Below the pieces are notes generated by a model that saw only the letters and a program-made list of their open reading frames with translations, did not search any database and was not told the DNA's origin. The translations under genes and the position numbers were made by a program. A stretch of DNA of 18,274 nucleotides from Amoebophrya sp. AT5.2 (lineage: Eukaryota; Sar; Dinophyceae; Syndiniales; Amoebophryaceae): NCBI GenBank assembly GCA_005223375.1, contig RXOD01004788.1, positions 1-18,274 on the forward strand, read 5' to 3'. Of this stretch, positions 1 through 9,289 are shown in pieces; positions within the stretch are counted from its first letter, which is position 1, and every line of letters starts with the position of its first letter.

Positions 1-1289
1 AGATTGATTGTTTCCCGCCCTCCGTTGTTCAGGGTCAAGTTCTAGGATCGGCAGATTCCGTTTCCGTCTCCGACTGATACGCGCCTATCGGGCCCATCGG
101 AGAAGGCTGCGTCGTTCCCCCGGATGATGGCGCTGCTGACTCCCATCGCTCAGCAAATTGCAGCCGTAGGAAGCTACCAGCGAGCGACCCTCTTCACCTT
201 CAGTGGGGTATCGCTGCGTGATGACCATTAGTTTTAGTACTGCTCGGAAGATAACGATATTAAGAACATACGGGATTTGCAGCTAACGGCTAATAAGTAG
301 CCTAAACCTGCGCCACGACCTGAGTTTTTTCAACCTCTAATCCACCCCCAGCAAGCTGCAGCTAGCCATGGACTGCTCCGGCTCGGCGGGGCGGTTTTTG
401 CAGTGCTTCCGCCCATTCACGGAGGCGGACCCAACTTCGGGGTACGTGGATTTTCTGGAGGGGTGGAACCGCCGGGACCAACTGGTGAAGACCCTTCCGC
501 CGAGGCAGGGCGGCCGCGATAGGTCTAGAGGACCAGCTGGTATCTTCGCTCCGGGGCTAACGATGAGGATCAGCTCCTCCGAGCCAGGATATTATTAGCA
601 TTAGCTTCGCGATACTTATTTATCATTTCGCACTGCCACACCGGTGAAGATCGATCGAGCGCATGCGCTTTTGTTCGTGATGATGATCATGATCATGGTC
701 TGTTTGTTTCGATGCAGTCCGGAGCTGCTCAAATACGTCGGAAATATGTTCGCGCTTCAGTCGGATTTAGTGCGGGATACATATAGCTTTTTGCTTACGC
801 TTTGGCCCGGCGCCCACTTTGGGGCGCCCTTTCTTTGGGCTGCCAGTACTGACCTACGGCGCTCTTGGGCGGGCATCTTGAGCTTGATCAGAATAGAAAT
901 ACTAGTTATCCTCGAAGATCAACATCATTGTTTCTTTTCAATGGTCGTCCTGATTTGAGCTCACAACCAATGGTAACGGTGAAGCTGATCTTCACACTGC
1001 CTCGCGATCATCACCTTCACTATGGTTATCTCTGAAGCAGGTCGTTCACGTTGAAATTTAGTTGACAACTGCAACAACTGCGAGCAGAAAGCTGCTGTCA
1101 ATGACAGCATTTGCCGAAGTTTACTCTTTCGATCAGGTTCAAGATCAGTTGCCTGCAGATACGCGCTCTCAAGATTTACAGCTTCCTATGCTTTTATTTT
1201 AAGCCCGAGCGCCTCGCTTCGCCATCGCTGAGTAACTCGATCGAAAGGTAGACCACAGAAAGCGCCAACTTCTGTTTATTTTCGAAAAA
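1..1289. other. left flank, no supported gene
   Basis: No frame in this stretch gives a convincing protein. Two short open frames exist, 368-598 (ATG, 76 codons) and 644-958 (opens only with GTG, 104 codons). Neither has a recognisable motif or a clear exon structure. A frame that is open from 46 to the stop at about 232 could be the last exon of a gene entering from the left, but nothing confirms it. The stretch contains small inverted repeats at 809-828 and 979-995. It may be the 3' flank of an upstream gene plus the promoter and 5' UTR of the gene starting at 1290. Confidence 0.5.
809..828. repeat. perfect inverted repeat (7-bp arms)
   Basis: The arms GGCGCCC (809-815) and GGGCGCC (822-828) are perfect reverse complements around a 6-base loop. 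The surrounding bases extend this only imperfectly. The hairpin stands out because the flanking 600 bases are mixed to AT-rich. No role can be assigned; a 3'-end hairpin or the remnant of a small palindromic element are both possible. Confidence 0.4.
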
Positions 1290-2269
1290 ATGGAGAACGC
1301 CGAAGCGAACTGGACTGCGTACCACGCTGCGCGGACGATCTGCAAGGTCCGCGCGAAGACATTCGGTCCAGCACGGCGCCAATTGCAGGAACACGCGCGC
1401 AGCCAAGTCGTGAAGGCGTTGGTCTCTACCGGTTGCGTGAGCCAGGTAGAGGCGAAAGAAGCAGCGCGGGGGCTCTTCCTGTTTTCGCACGACACAAGAC
1501 TGGCGGGGTTCGCCGTTGAAGACCTTCGCCTTCGTTGGTTTTCGGCCCGTGATCCGCAAGTAGTGGACCTCTGGTTGGAGTTTAAAGGGCCTCCAATTAC
1601 TCGCAGCGCCTCCCTGTACGCTATGAACACGGCAGGTGAGCAGATTGTGGCGGATCTTCCCGATTCCGCATTGCGTTTGCGGAAAAAGGATTTCGTCTGT
1701 CTGCACAACTCGACGCAAGAACCTGAGCTTTCGGCTTGGGAAGGCATCAACGATGACGGTGCTCTGGAGACTGTGATATGTCGCGGGTGGAAAGGCAAAA
1801 ACTCTTTGCTCTCGCAGGTCAAGGCCGTGGAATTCTTGGCGGCCGTCATCGGTGGCGGACGCGTGACGTCCGTGCGGAAGGCTTTCTCGGTTCTTCTGCG
1901 TGCGGGAGGGTGCGCCGAGTGTGTGCCTTGGTCTTTGGAAGCACTCCACAGAAGGAAGAAACTGGACCAAGGCGAGGTCGAAACGGACAACGAGGCGGAA
2001 GAGGGCGCGCACGCTATACCGTATTCGATGCCCTTACCTCATGCCACTGGCGTCACCGTTTTCTTCGAGTAAGTATTGTGAACTTTTGGGGAAATGGGTT
2101 CGATCCCTTCGTTTATCCACTGACACTGATTTCCCTGGATTGCCGTCCTCGAAAGCACTGCAGTCTGCGGCAACTAAAGAGGCTGGGAGAAATTGAGAAG
2201 GAAACGGAATCGATGGTCCATGTATGTTCTGCGCCAGCGTGGTGCCAGCGCGCGGCGCTTTGGCTATGA
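1290..2269 (+). CDS. hypothetical protein, probably two exons
   Basis: I do not recognise the family. The ATG at 1290 sits in a favourable context (AAAAAATGG), and the frame upstream is closed by a TAA at 1233. The first exon encodes about 260 residues of ordinary globular composition: an Arg/Ala-rich helical N-terminus, a central part with a Gly-Pro-Pro motif (about residue 100), a Gly-Trp-Lys-Gly segment near residue 167, and a charged Glu-rich stretch near 230. No signal peptide or membrane span is visible. Read straight through, the frame stops at 2070-2072. That TAA lies inside GTAAGTATT, a near-ideal splice donor starting at 2069. Splicing to the CAG at 2161-2163 keeps the phase and adds 35 mostly polar residues ending at the TGA at 2267-2269, for 294 residues in total. 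If the intron is not real, the protein is 260 residues. It is encoded upstream of, and on the same strand as, the STIMATE-like gene. Confidence 0.5.
2069..2163 (+). other. probable intron of the 1290 gene
   Basis: The donor is GTAAGTATT at 2069, close to the general eukaryotic consensus. The acceptor is ACTGCAG ending at 2163. The length would be 95 nt, phase 2 (exon 1 ends with GA and exon 2 supplies T, making an Asp codon). The intron would remove the in-frame TAA at 2070. The downstream frame stays open for 35 codons with plausible charged helical residues, but no homology confirms that exon. Confidence 0.45.
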
Positions 2270-2945
2270 ACGTCCTCGCGCCAGCCTGAAACAGAAAGCA
2301 CGACGACTGTGTTTAAGGGCGGAGGGATGTCACCCCGCAAAACGCAACCTGAAATCGAGGAGGCGGGGGCGATAACACTCGAGTTGACTCGTGCGACTAA
2401 GAGAAGATAACTTTACACTGCAGCACGGGGTCATAAACGGAGATGAAGAGGGCCGAAACAAAAAAGCGAGAGCGACAGGTTAGGCACCGAACAAAAAGGT
2501 GGCGCCTGAGGATGAGAGACCAGGCAGAGAGACCAGCCGCGGGCCGAGAGCATCGCAGCAGCGTAAACTTGGACCGCCACGATTTTCAAGTTTACAACAA
2601 AATAAAAATGTTGAACATGCAGGGCACATCATCATCACCTTCAAAAAGAAAATCCTCGCAGAAGACGAGCACGTATTTGCGGACGAAGTCGAACGGAGCG
2701 TATGCTTGTTGCGACAGCAGCGATCCGTTCGGACCGGCCCGATGCATGCGCAGGGTGAGGGGATTCGCCTTTCGCGCGTCGGCCACTTGCTCGCCTCTCT
2801 TTTCCAGCGGCCCCGACTCCCCCCGGGGACCAGTTTCCTCGAAGGCGCGACGCCACCGACTCCGGTGTATCACAGCCGCGGCGAAATCGCACCGTTTTTT
2901 TCGGCACCGACGTCGGCCAGCGCCAGGAACACCTTCCTCGCCAGC
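2270..2945. other. intergenic / 5' region of the STIMATE-like gene
   Basis: This region holds no independent gene that I can support. The frame of the STIMATE-like gene remains open upstream from an ATG at 2499. A longer N-terminus of 149 extra residues is therefore formally possible. Those residues are Arg/Ser/Pro-rich, include no membrane segment and do not resemble the short N-terminus typical of the family, so I treat them as 5' UTR or promoter. Around 2599-2612 there is an A-rich patch containing AAATAAAAA, which could serve in 3' processing of the preceding gene. Confidence 0.45.
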
Positions 2946-4043
2946 ATGTCGATGATGAACGCCGAGTGCACCCTTCTGCCAGGCACCTTCGGGATCTTCG
3001 TGCAGGTGTTTCTGGGATGCGCCTGCTTCACGACTTTGATCGTCAAGTGGCAAACGGAAAAGCCTCGACCACGGCCGGGGGCCGTGTTCGTCCGAGACTC
3101 GTCGAAGCAGTTTGTCGGGGGCCTGTACATGCACACACTGAACATGCTCACCGCGCTCGTTTTCGCAACCAGAGAATCCGCGGTATTCTTGGCAGTTTCG
3201 GGTGGTGCTGGTTTTTTTGTCCATGCGGAAATTTAGTTCGTTCCGCCCAGGTGTAGCGCGAGACTATGAATGTATCTACGGTTTTTTCTGAAGAAGGTGT
3301 CTAGACCTACAAACAGCTTTTTACTTGCTCAAAACGCAGCAAATGCGAAGAGCAAAGTCTTGACAACAAGTTCCTGACAGCCTGGTTGCACCTGCCATTT
3401 TGTATTCGTAAAAACTCAGGGCGACGAATGCGACTGGTACTGGGTGAACATAATGGCCGACTGCACGCTGGGCACCTTTCTGAACTGCCTGTTTCTGCGG
3501 CTAACGGAGAGGCTTTTCCAGTACCAGTCGGGGGTGTACGAGGATTCCGCAGCCATGGCCGAGGCTGCGATCGTGTCTGCCGCAGAGGTGAACGTGGCTG
3601 GCAGTGCAGCTAGCAGCGCAAACGGTACAACTTCTCAGCAGCGGACGGGGGTCGCGGCCGCGGCGGAGGCGGGCGCGGGCGAAGCTCCTGAAACCGACAG
3701 CGGAAAGAACGCGTCCTTCGTGAAGCGGGCTTTTGTCGCTCTAACGCCGGCGTACCGGTTCCAGATCGCGGCGTGGCTGCTGTGCCTCACGTGCATGAAG
3801 CTTTCGATGGTGGTGATTTTCCTGCTGATCGGCGAGTGGATGGCGGCGGAGGCGTCGTTCCTGATCGACTTCATCTTCGGGCCGACCTCGGTGCACAACA
3901 AGGCGAAGCTGGTCTTCGTGATGATCGTCACGCCGACCGTGATGAATGTGTTCCAGTTCTGGGTCACGGACACCTTTCTGAAGGCGCCGACGCCGAAAAT
4001 CGAGGGCTTCGACCAACCGCTGAACCAGGAGGAACCGAGATGA
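2946..4043 (+). CDS. STIMATE/TMEM110-family multi-pass membrane protein
   Basis: Two exons, 2946-about 3182 and 3420-4043, give about 286 residues, close to the roughly 290 of the human family member. Five hydrophobic segments lie near residues 13-34, 56-74, 84-107, 190-219 and 239-265. The landmarks recalled from the family are present: a GTFGIFVQ segment opening the first helix, the DSSKQ motif at 51-55 (DTSKQ in the human protein), DECDWYWVN leading the third helix, and a final helix with TPTVMNVFQFWV. In animals this ER protein binds STIM1 and supports store-operated calcium entry; fungal relatives are annotated as vacuolar membrane proteins. The role in this organism is unknown. An Ala/Gly/Ser-rich insert of about 60 residues (115-175) between helices 3 and 4 looks lineage-specific. 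I chose the start at 2946 (further Met codons at 2952 and 2955) because it gives the usual short N-terminus. The exon 1 donor is not fixed with certainty. Confidence 0.82.
3183..3419 (+). other. intron of the STIMATE-like gene
   Basis: The acceptor is well placed: AAAACTCAG ends at 3419 and the next codon begins the conserved GDECDWYW stretch in frame. A phase-0 donor is needed. GTATTC at 3183 fits and gives a 237-nt intron. GTTTTC at 3159 and GTTTCG at 3195 are alternatives that change the loop between helices 2 and 3 by a few residues. Without splicing, the first frame runs into a stop at about 3234. Confidence 0.6.
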
Positions 4044-4503
4044 GGCGATGGAAGCACGAAGAGCCAGCTGCGAACTGCGGGTCCAGTAATATGCTGCAGT
4101 GCTGCGGCCGTCGCCGTCGGGCCGCCATCGCAATCTTGAAAAAGGAAGCGGTACTCGCGCTGTGGGTGCGGTAAACTGAACGGCAAGAGAAATTCGATAG
4201 AGGAATGCGAAAGACGGTCGAGGCGATTAGACGCTGGAGTACTAGCGACTACGGATGTAGTGTGAATCTGAAACTGAGAACGAAAAGGCGACCGAGCAGC
4301 TTCGACGGGTGGTGAGCCAGTTCTTCCACCTCCGTGAGAGCCGCGTGTTGAAATTCACTTCAAATCCAGTCCACATGCGCAGTTGCAGTGAGCGATCAAG
4401 TTCGAGAAAACAAAAACGAGTTTTCTTCGCGCAGAACTAGTGACGTCTTCTCTACGATCACCCGATTTTTTTCTCCAATAAGTATCAGGAACTCGTCCAC
4501 ATC
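4044..4503. other. intergenic, nothing recognised
   Basis: 460 bases separate the STIMATE-like stop from the next ATG. I find no open frame with protein-like content, no tRNA-like fold and no notable repeat. It presumably carries the 3' UTR of one gene and the promoter and 5' UTR of the next. The last 130 bases are more T-rich. Confidence 0.4.
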
Positions 4504-5469
4504 ATGGTGCGTTCCCTCGTGTTTCCGTTGCCGCGTGGCTCGGAGGTCGTTCTGCGATTCTCGCCACCGCTTTTCCAACAGCAGAGTCTCGCGGACCAAG
4601 ACCGTAGCGACCCCTCAACCAGCTCTCTCGGCAGCGAAAAGACGCTCACTACGCCCTTCGAGATACGCAGTGCACATGCGCTTCTGGACTTCGTATCGTC
4701 CACGTGCCGGGACTTCTACACGAGAAGTGCGACGGGTGCGGCGGATGACGACGCTGTCATCCTGCAGCCCTACGAAGTGCTGTGGTCGACGAACTGGCCG
4801 CTCGTCCCGATGAACCCCCGTGCACTCAGCACCCCGCAGCCGCCGGGAGAGCAACTACGGCACTCGCCAGTAGCCGGGAGTAGGCCCACGACAAGCGGTG
4901 GTTCACGGCCCGCCTCGATCGTGCTCCACGTCCGTGGCCTTCCTGACGAGCAGCACAGCTTTCTGTACGGCATCACTTGCGGGGAAGCGAGTGGAACGGG
5001 GGTCGGAGGCAATGGCAAGACCAGCACGGGTTCTAGTACGGCTATGACTACTATGACGAATAGGAGGACTATTGCGCCACTTTTGTTCGACTGCGCCCAG
5101 CAGTTTTTGCAGCTGCAGAACCGCGTCGGGCAGCACGGGTTTGGCCCCCGACTCGCGCTGCTGCAAGCGAGCATGCGGGACCGGCAGGCGGGGCTGCGGA
5201 AAAAAGTGTACGCCGCGCTGTTGGTGGGAATGGTGCCGGGGCTGGTGGCGCTGGTTCTCATAGCTTTCCTGGGCCTGTACGCGGCCAACGTGGACCCACG
5301 GTGGAAGGACTACTGGGAGCAGCAGCGGGCGGTCTTGGAGGGGCGGATAGACTCGCAGTGGGCGTATTTCTGGCTGCAGGACGCGCAGATCCAGCGAGCA
5401 GTGCAGCAAACGATGCGGGGCATGAGCGAAGAGGGGAGAGGCGGTCTCGGGACGACGGTGTTTTCGTAA
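4504..5469 (+). CDS. hypothetical protein with one C-terminal membrane segment
   Basis: An uninterrupted frame of 321 codons, with no family recognised. Residues 1-105 look folded and mixed alpha/beta, with an aromatic stretch near 88-100. Residues 106-136 are Pro/Ser/Gly-rich and probably disordered. Residues 137-158 form a short hydrophobic strand-like block, followed by a Gly/Thr/Ser linker (160-188). Residues 190-234 are helical and end in a basic RKK. A clear membrane segment spans about 235-260 (Ala/Leu/Val-rich with internal Gly and Pro). A Trp-rich amphipathic tail of about 60 residues follows (DPRWKDYW at 264-271). There is no N-terminal signal peptide, so by the positive-inside rule the bulk of the protein would face the cytosol. 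Start choice: ATG at 4504 in a CATCATGG context. Confidence 0.6.
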   Translation: MVRSLVFPLPRGSEVVLRFSPPLFQQQSLADQDRSDPSTSSLGSEKTLTTPFEIRSAHALLDFVSSTCRDFYTRSATGAADDDAVILQPYEVLWSTNWPLVPMNPRALSTPQPPGEQLRHSPVAGSRPTTSGGSRPASIVLHVRGLPDEQHSFLYGITCGEASGTGVGGNGKTSTGSSTAMTTMTNRRTIAPLLFDCAQQFLQLQNRVGQHGFGPRLALLQASMRDRQAGLRKKVYAALLVGMVPGLVALVLIAFLGLYAANVDPRWKDYWEQQRAVLEGRIDSQWAYFWLQDAQIQRAVQQTMRGMSEEGRGGLGTTVFS

Positions 5470-5860
5470 CGGCGCCGCTGTCAATCTCAATGAGACGGTA
5501 GGCTGCGAACTTGAGCTGTGGTTGAGGGTATCTTTTTGCGGAGCCAGAAACAGCGCAGGAAAAGGGGTTGTGCTTGGGTGGTGCACAATGACGCCCGAAC
5601 GCCCGCTCGCTTCCTCTCGCGCTTGCAAACGCAAAGAAGTATAGTAAAACGGGTTAAGCAGTGTCAGTGACCGAGCATGCGGCGAACTCTCGGTACTCTC
5701 ACGCTGTAAAGGCGAAAGGCAAAAGTCCATCCGCGGCAAAAATAAGGCACTGAGCGGGCACTCAGATCCTTTGCAAAGGTGTCAACTGCAAGCACGAATT
5801 GCACATGTAGCGGCCCGATCTCGTCGCACTGTTACGGTTGCATTGCCCTGAGACAGAAAA
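5470..5860. other. intergenic, nothing recognised
   Basis: 391 bases between two same-strand genes. No protein-like frame is seen on either strand. A small hairpin (CTGAG, 6-base loop, CTCAG) lies at about 5750-5765. The region presumably holds the 3' UTR of the upstream gene and the 5' region of the TLC-like gene. Confidence 0.35.
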
Positions 5861-6938
5861 ATGAGCAAGGGCGTCAGAACACAGAAGTCGGCCGGTGCGG
5901 AAGGCGTTGCCTCGCCGAAGCCGCGTTCTCGGCCCCCTTCTGCGCACGGCAAACGCGGGCGAGCGAAATCGCCTGGCCCGCCCGTATCTTCTGCGAGGAG
6001 CACGCAATCGCTGAACTCCAGGTCGCGGGAGCCACGCAGCAAAAAAGCCTGCATGCCCAAGGGTTTCTACGTCTGGATGTTGGTTTGCAACTTCACCTCG
6101 TCTTCGTGGCAAACGCTGTACTACCTCGGCGTTTTCCCGACGAGCCTTCTTGATATTTCTGTGCTGAAGAACGGCCACCGCTTTACGTTGGAGCAGCAAG
6201 TGGTGTTTTGCGAGCTGCTGCTGGCCACGTTTAAGATGGGCGTCGAGCTCGTGTATGGTGATTGGCGAAGGGACAGATGGGACCTGCACGCGCATCATCT
6301 GTTGGCCTTTGCCGCGACGGCACTCTGCCTGGGCTGGGTAAATGCGGGCTTCGATGGAGCAAGGTAGAGTTTTGTGCTCCGCCTCATCCCTTGTAAGGTT
6401 TGTCTCTACCGATTCTGTTTTCATCTCACTCTACTTGCTCCCAAGTGCCGACCGCGATTGAAATTGAGAGACTACATAAGTGAATCGAAAACACGACAGG
6501 TACGCTCCTCTTCTCGTGCATGGCCTCAGCATTCACTATGCCATGGTATTCAGCAACGTGAAACTGATCGCCGGAGCGTGTCTGGAGGAGGTGAGCTCTT
6601 CCTCACCTGCAGAAACGGTCTCGACAGTTCGGAGACTTGATTTTGCGGCCGCAAGGGTGTTGCTTTGCGTTTGGCTCCCAGTGGTAGCCTACCGGTCGCT
6701 CGGCATCTGCCTGAAGGGTTTCTGGATGCTGTGGGAGACGCAGTCGCCCCCTGTGCGGGTTTTGGACGCAGCGCCGCACGAGGGTGGAATGGCACCTTCT
6801 CCGCTGGAGGGTTTGCTGGTGGTTGGGTTCGGACTCTTGTTCTTGGTGCTAGATTTGAGGTGGACACGGTGGGAGCTGTATCGGGACTGTTGGAGGAGCT
6901 TTTCGCGGCTAGTGAAGGAAAAGGAGAGAAAGCTGTGA
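5861..6938 (+). CDS. TLC-domain-like multi-pass membrane protein
   Basis: Two exons, 5861-6363 and 6500-6938, join in phase to give 313 residues; the split codon is AG|G (Arg168). Residues 1-65 are basic and rich in Ser/Pro, so probably a disordered cytosolic tail. Six hydrophobic segments follow near 70-96, 110-132, 141-162, 170-195, 218-244 and 272-288. The key signal is the sequence DLHAHHLLAF at 141-150: an acidic residue followed by a His-His pair at the start of a helix is typical of TLC (TRAM-LAG1-CLN8) domains, and the later CLEEVSSS (195-202) sits where the family often has a Glu-Leu-Ser motif. TLC proteins include ceramide synthases and less-characterised ER or plasma-membrane lipid-handling proteins. 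The full ceramide-synthase signature is not visible, so I would not call it one. The start at 5861 is the first ATG of the frame; the basic tail could be shorter. Confidence 0.62.
6364..6499 (+). other. intron of the TLC-like gene
   Basis: 136 nt. The donor is CAAG|GTAGAG and the acceptor is CGACAG|GTAC, phase 2. Joining the exons restores an AGG codon and links two hydrophobic segments in one frame; unspliced, the first frame meets TAG at 6365. The boundary form AG|G matches that of the intron at 10420-10621. Confidence 0.75.
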
Positions 6939-8524
6939 AAAGCAGGTGGGGAATCATGCAGCACGCGAAGCTTCGCTCGTGCCGGAAGCAGCGGAAACAT
7001 GTTTACTTGTCTGTGTGTGCCTTGTATAGCTGCGCTGATTTTTAGTCACATGGTTGGAGGCGCTGCAGCTCGCACTGCGATCAGTCGTCAAGCTGCTTCT
7101 TCCATGTTTTTCAGTGCGCAAGTGACTGTGCATAGAGCTAGTGACTGGTGTGTGCAGTGTGGCAGATATGTCTTGGCTTCGAGGAGAAAAAGTAAAAGTG
7201 CCATGTTAATTTTATCATTTGAGTCTCAGTGAGGGGCCGGCGCTTCAGGAGATAGCATAGTATGAGAAGAACGCATTTGCATTTGAGGATGACGGCGACA
7301 GTCGTGTTTTCTCCGACGCATGGTGTTCGCGCGGCGAGCATTTGCTTCATGAGATCTGCACGGAGGTCGGCCTGAAGGAAAAATGAAAATCTAAATCTCA
7401 TTTGTTCCGTCAATTTCCATGGTGATTGCAGATTGATTGAAAGAAACAAAAACACACAAGCACTACGACCAGAGCGACATATGCATCCTGCATTTCTGAG
7501 CTGCACACAGAAGTCGGTACAGAACTCGAACGCAGGCACCACAGATGATAGGTGCGATCCCTCGGTTGTTTTTTCTAAACGCGATTCAAGCGCACGCGCA
7601 CACAAGTTCTGTTGTTTGATCCGTTCTTTCACAGCACAGTCTTTCCGTCTGTTTTGGTACGCAGCAAAGCCGTGGGCTTTCCGTCTGTCATGGGAAAAAA
7701 TCGTCCGTCACTTGCTTCCGCGATGAGCGATGAGAGATGAGGAAACCGCGAGCAGGCGTTTCAAGTTGCCGCGCAAAGATGCTTCTGTTTCTGAGGCAAC
7801 GTTTGTTGCTTCATTCATTTCTCATTTGGCGCTGGACGTTCACCGGTGCGCACGCAGCCAGTCCTCAATTCACCGTCATCTCAATCAAAAACAACCACCA
7901 TCGCGCGTGACCGACCCAACACCCGTGTCTTCTTCTCCCAATGAAACCACTCGTAGGCTTTTTTCCCACTAAGAGATAGAGGAGAGAGATAGCACGAGAA
8001 CGATACATACCAAGCTCTCTATTAGCAACGAAATCTTCGCTTTTTTTCTCTTCTAGTATTACGAATATTGTAGGCAGCTATTTGTTCTATCACCATTCTT
8101 TTTTATTCGATTAGATTTCTAGATACAGACTATTTCATTTCAAACTGCGAATCACTATCTTTTTCTTTGATTAGGTTTTCTCAAACACATTCTATTTGAC
8201 TCAATAGCTTTTCGCCGCTTTACTAGGTTGAGATCATTCTAGGATTACTTAGGTAGGACACTATTTTAGTAGACTGCTTAGAGACTTAGGATAGGCAAAT
8301 TTCACCTAGTTTTGCATTATTATTTTATCACTCAGATAGCGATTTCACTTTCACCTTTCGTGATCGTGAATTACTTTTCTACTCTAAGCTTACAGGATTT
8401 GAACTTATCGGAAATTAGTGGTCGTTCGCAATCAAGATGATGCAACTTTCGGTGCGCATTTGTGGTCAGGGGGTTTCGGCGTTCGTCGCAGGCGGATGGG
8501 GGTTGTAGAGCCGCCGGATTGTAA
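6939..8524. other. long non-coding stretch
   Basis: About 1.6 kb without a credible gene. Open frames on both strands (the longest is 7138-7632 on the minus strand) lack recognisable content and look like chance. GC content falls steadily from left to right, and the last part (about 8035-8400) is an AT-rich block described separately. The stretch likely contains the 3' UTR of the TLC-like gene and the promoter and leader of the giant repeat gene. Confidence 0.45.
8035..8400. promoter_or_regulatory. AT-rich, TAG-rich block upstream of the giant gene
   Basis: Base composition changes sharply here, with runs of T and many TTAG/CTAG/TAGG words spaced roughly 10-30 bases apart (for example around 8056, 8114, 8173, 8224, 8240, 8250, 8290). 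Two imperfect copies of a roughly 60-base sequence lie side by side at about 8085-8146 and 8147-8207; both contain GATTAG followed by a T-run and a later CTATTT. It could be a promoter, a leader intron or relic repeat DNA. I cannot tell which. Confidence 0.3.
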
Positions 8525-9172
8525 CAGAGGGGAGGAACCACCGTCAGACGGGAGTGGACGCCTGTCTTTCGGGGGATCTTCCTCCTCTTCAAGGTACCCT
8601 TGCCGTGCACCTCCGATTTCCCTGATTGCTTCTTGGCACAAGTACCAACGCAAATGAAATTCAGACACAAATTTGTTTCAATCTCAAAACTGGTAACTAT
8701 GCTGCAAGTGAATTATAACCACGACCGACTGAAACGGAATCTCAGGTGTAATGGGGCGACAGGGTGCTGGAGAAGGAGTAACTGCGAGAGTGGGGTCAGA
8801 GCCGTTTCGGAGTGGACGCCGAATCGGTTCCAGACTTCCTCTGCACTAGCTCTCAAGAGTGATGGAGAAGATCATCATCAAGGGGCTGACAACAAGTCTT
8901 GCCCGAATAGGCGACGACGCGGTCGGAGGAGGAGCAGCAGCCGGGATTTGCGTTTATTTTCCCGGCGGAGGAGAAGAAGAAATTTCGACCACGAGATGAA
9001 GGTGCGGGAAAGTAGTTCCCAGGCCTTCGCAGAAGATAAGTTTCACCGCACCGTTCCGCGGAGGAGACCGGCCGCCAGCAGCGACGCCTCGCGAAGCGCT
9101 GCGGCGGTGATTATCTCGCCGACATCAACCTCCCGGACATCTTCAGCGGCGCCTTCCGCCACAGCAGAAGCG
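8525..9172 (+). other. in-frame region upstream of the chosen start
   Basis: The frame of the giant gene is already open from 8525 (after a TAA at 8522-8524). In-frame ATG codons occur at 8654 and 8996 among others. If translation began at 8654, the protein would carry 173 extra residues, strongly basic (several runs of Arg around 8915-8985) and Ser-rich. The hydrophobic segment would then become an internal signal-anchor instead of a cleaved signal peptide. I favour the start at 9173 because it puts that segment at the very N-terminus. Confidence 0.4.
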
Positions 9173-9289
9173 ATGGGCGCGAACAATCGGAGCACGACAA
9201 GTAGTAGAAAAGCGACTGCGGCCGCGGCGCCTTTTTTCGCGCGGCTGCTGCTTTTCTTCTTCGCTTTTTTTGCCCTCCAGACCGAGGCT
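9173..9289 (+). other. signal peptide of the giant repeat protein
   Basis: The first 39 residues have a basic, Ser/Thr-rich n-region (ending at Arg24), then a hydrophobic core of Leu/Phe/Ala (residues 25-35). TEA at 37-39 is followed by FVLV, giving a plausible cleavage site with small residues at -1 and -3. This routes the protein to the ER and secretory pathway. In algae with complex plastids a similar leader can also be the first part of a bipartite plastid signal; the following sequence does not look like a transit peptide. Confidence 0.7.

Noticed and set aside
368..598. 76-codon ATG frame near the left edge
   Set aside because: Good start context, but no recognisable domain and unremarkable composition. 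It could be a short exon; I cannot support it as a gene.
644..958. 104-codon frame with hydrophobic patches
   Set aside because: It opens only with GTG, has scattered Cys/Trp and no clear membrane topology. It is not supported.
1194..2012. 272- and 263-codon frames on the - strand
   Set aside because: They are antisense to the 1290 gene; their composition is unusual and the + frame has the better start context and splice signal.
2096..2107. GGTTCGATCCC, resembling a tRNA T-loop / B box
   Set aside because: The T-stem pairs poorly, there is no matching A box or acceptor stem upstream, and it falls in the probable intron of the 1290 gene.
6588..6610. GTGAGC donor and CTGCAG acceptor about 22 nt apart in the second exon of the TLC-like gene
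   Set aside because: Too short for a normal spliceosomal intron, and the frame is open without it.
7138..7632. 164-codon frame on the - strand
   Set aside because: No motif, Cys/Lys-rich mixed composition, no neighbour on that strand. Probably chance in moderately AT-rich DNA.
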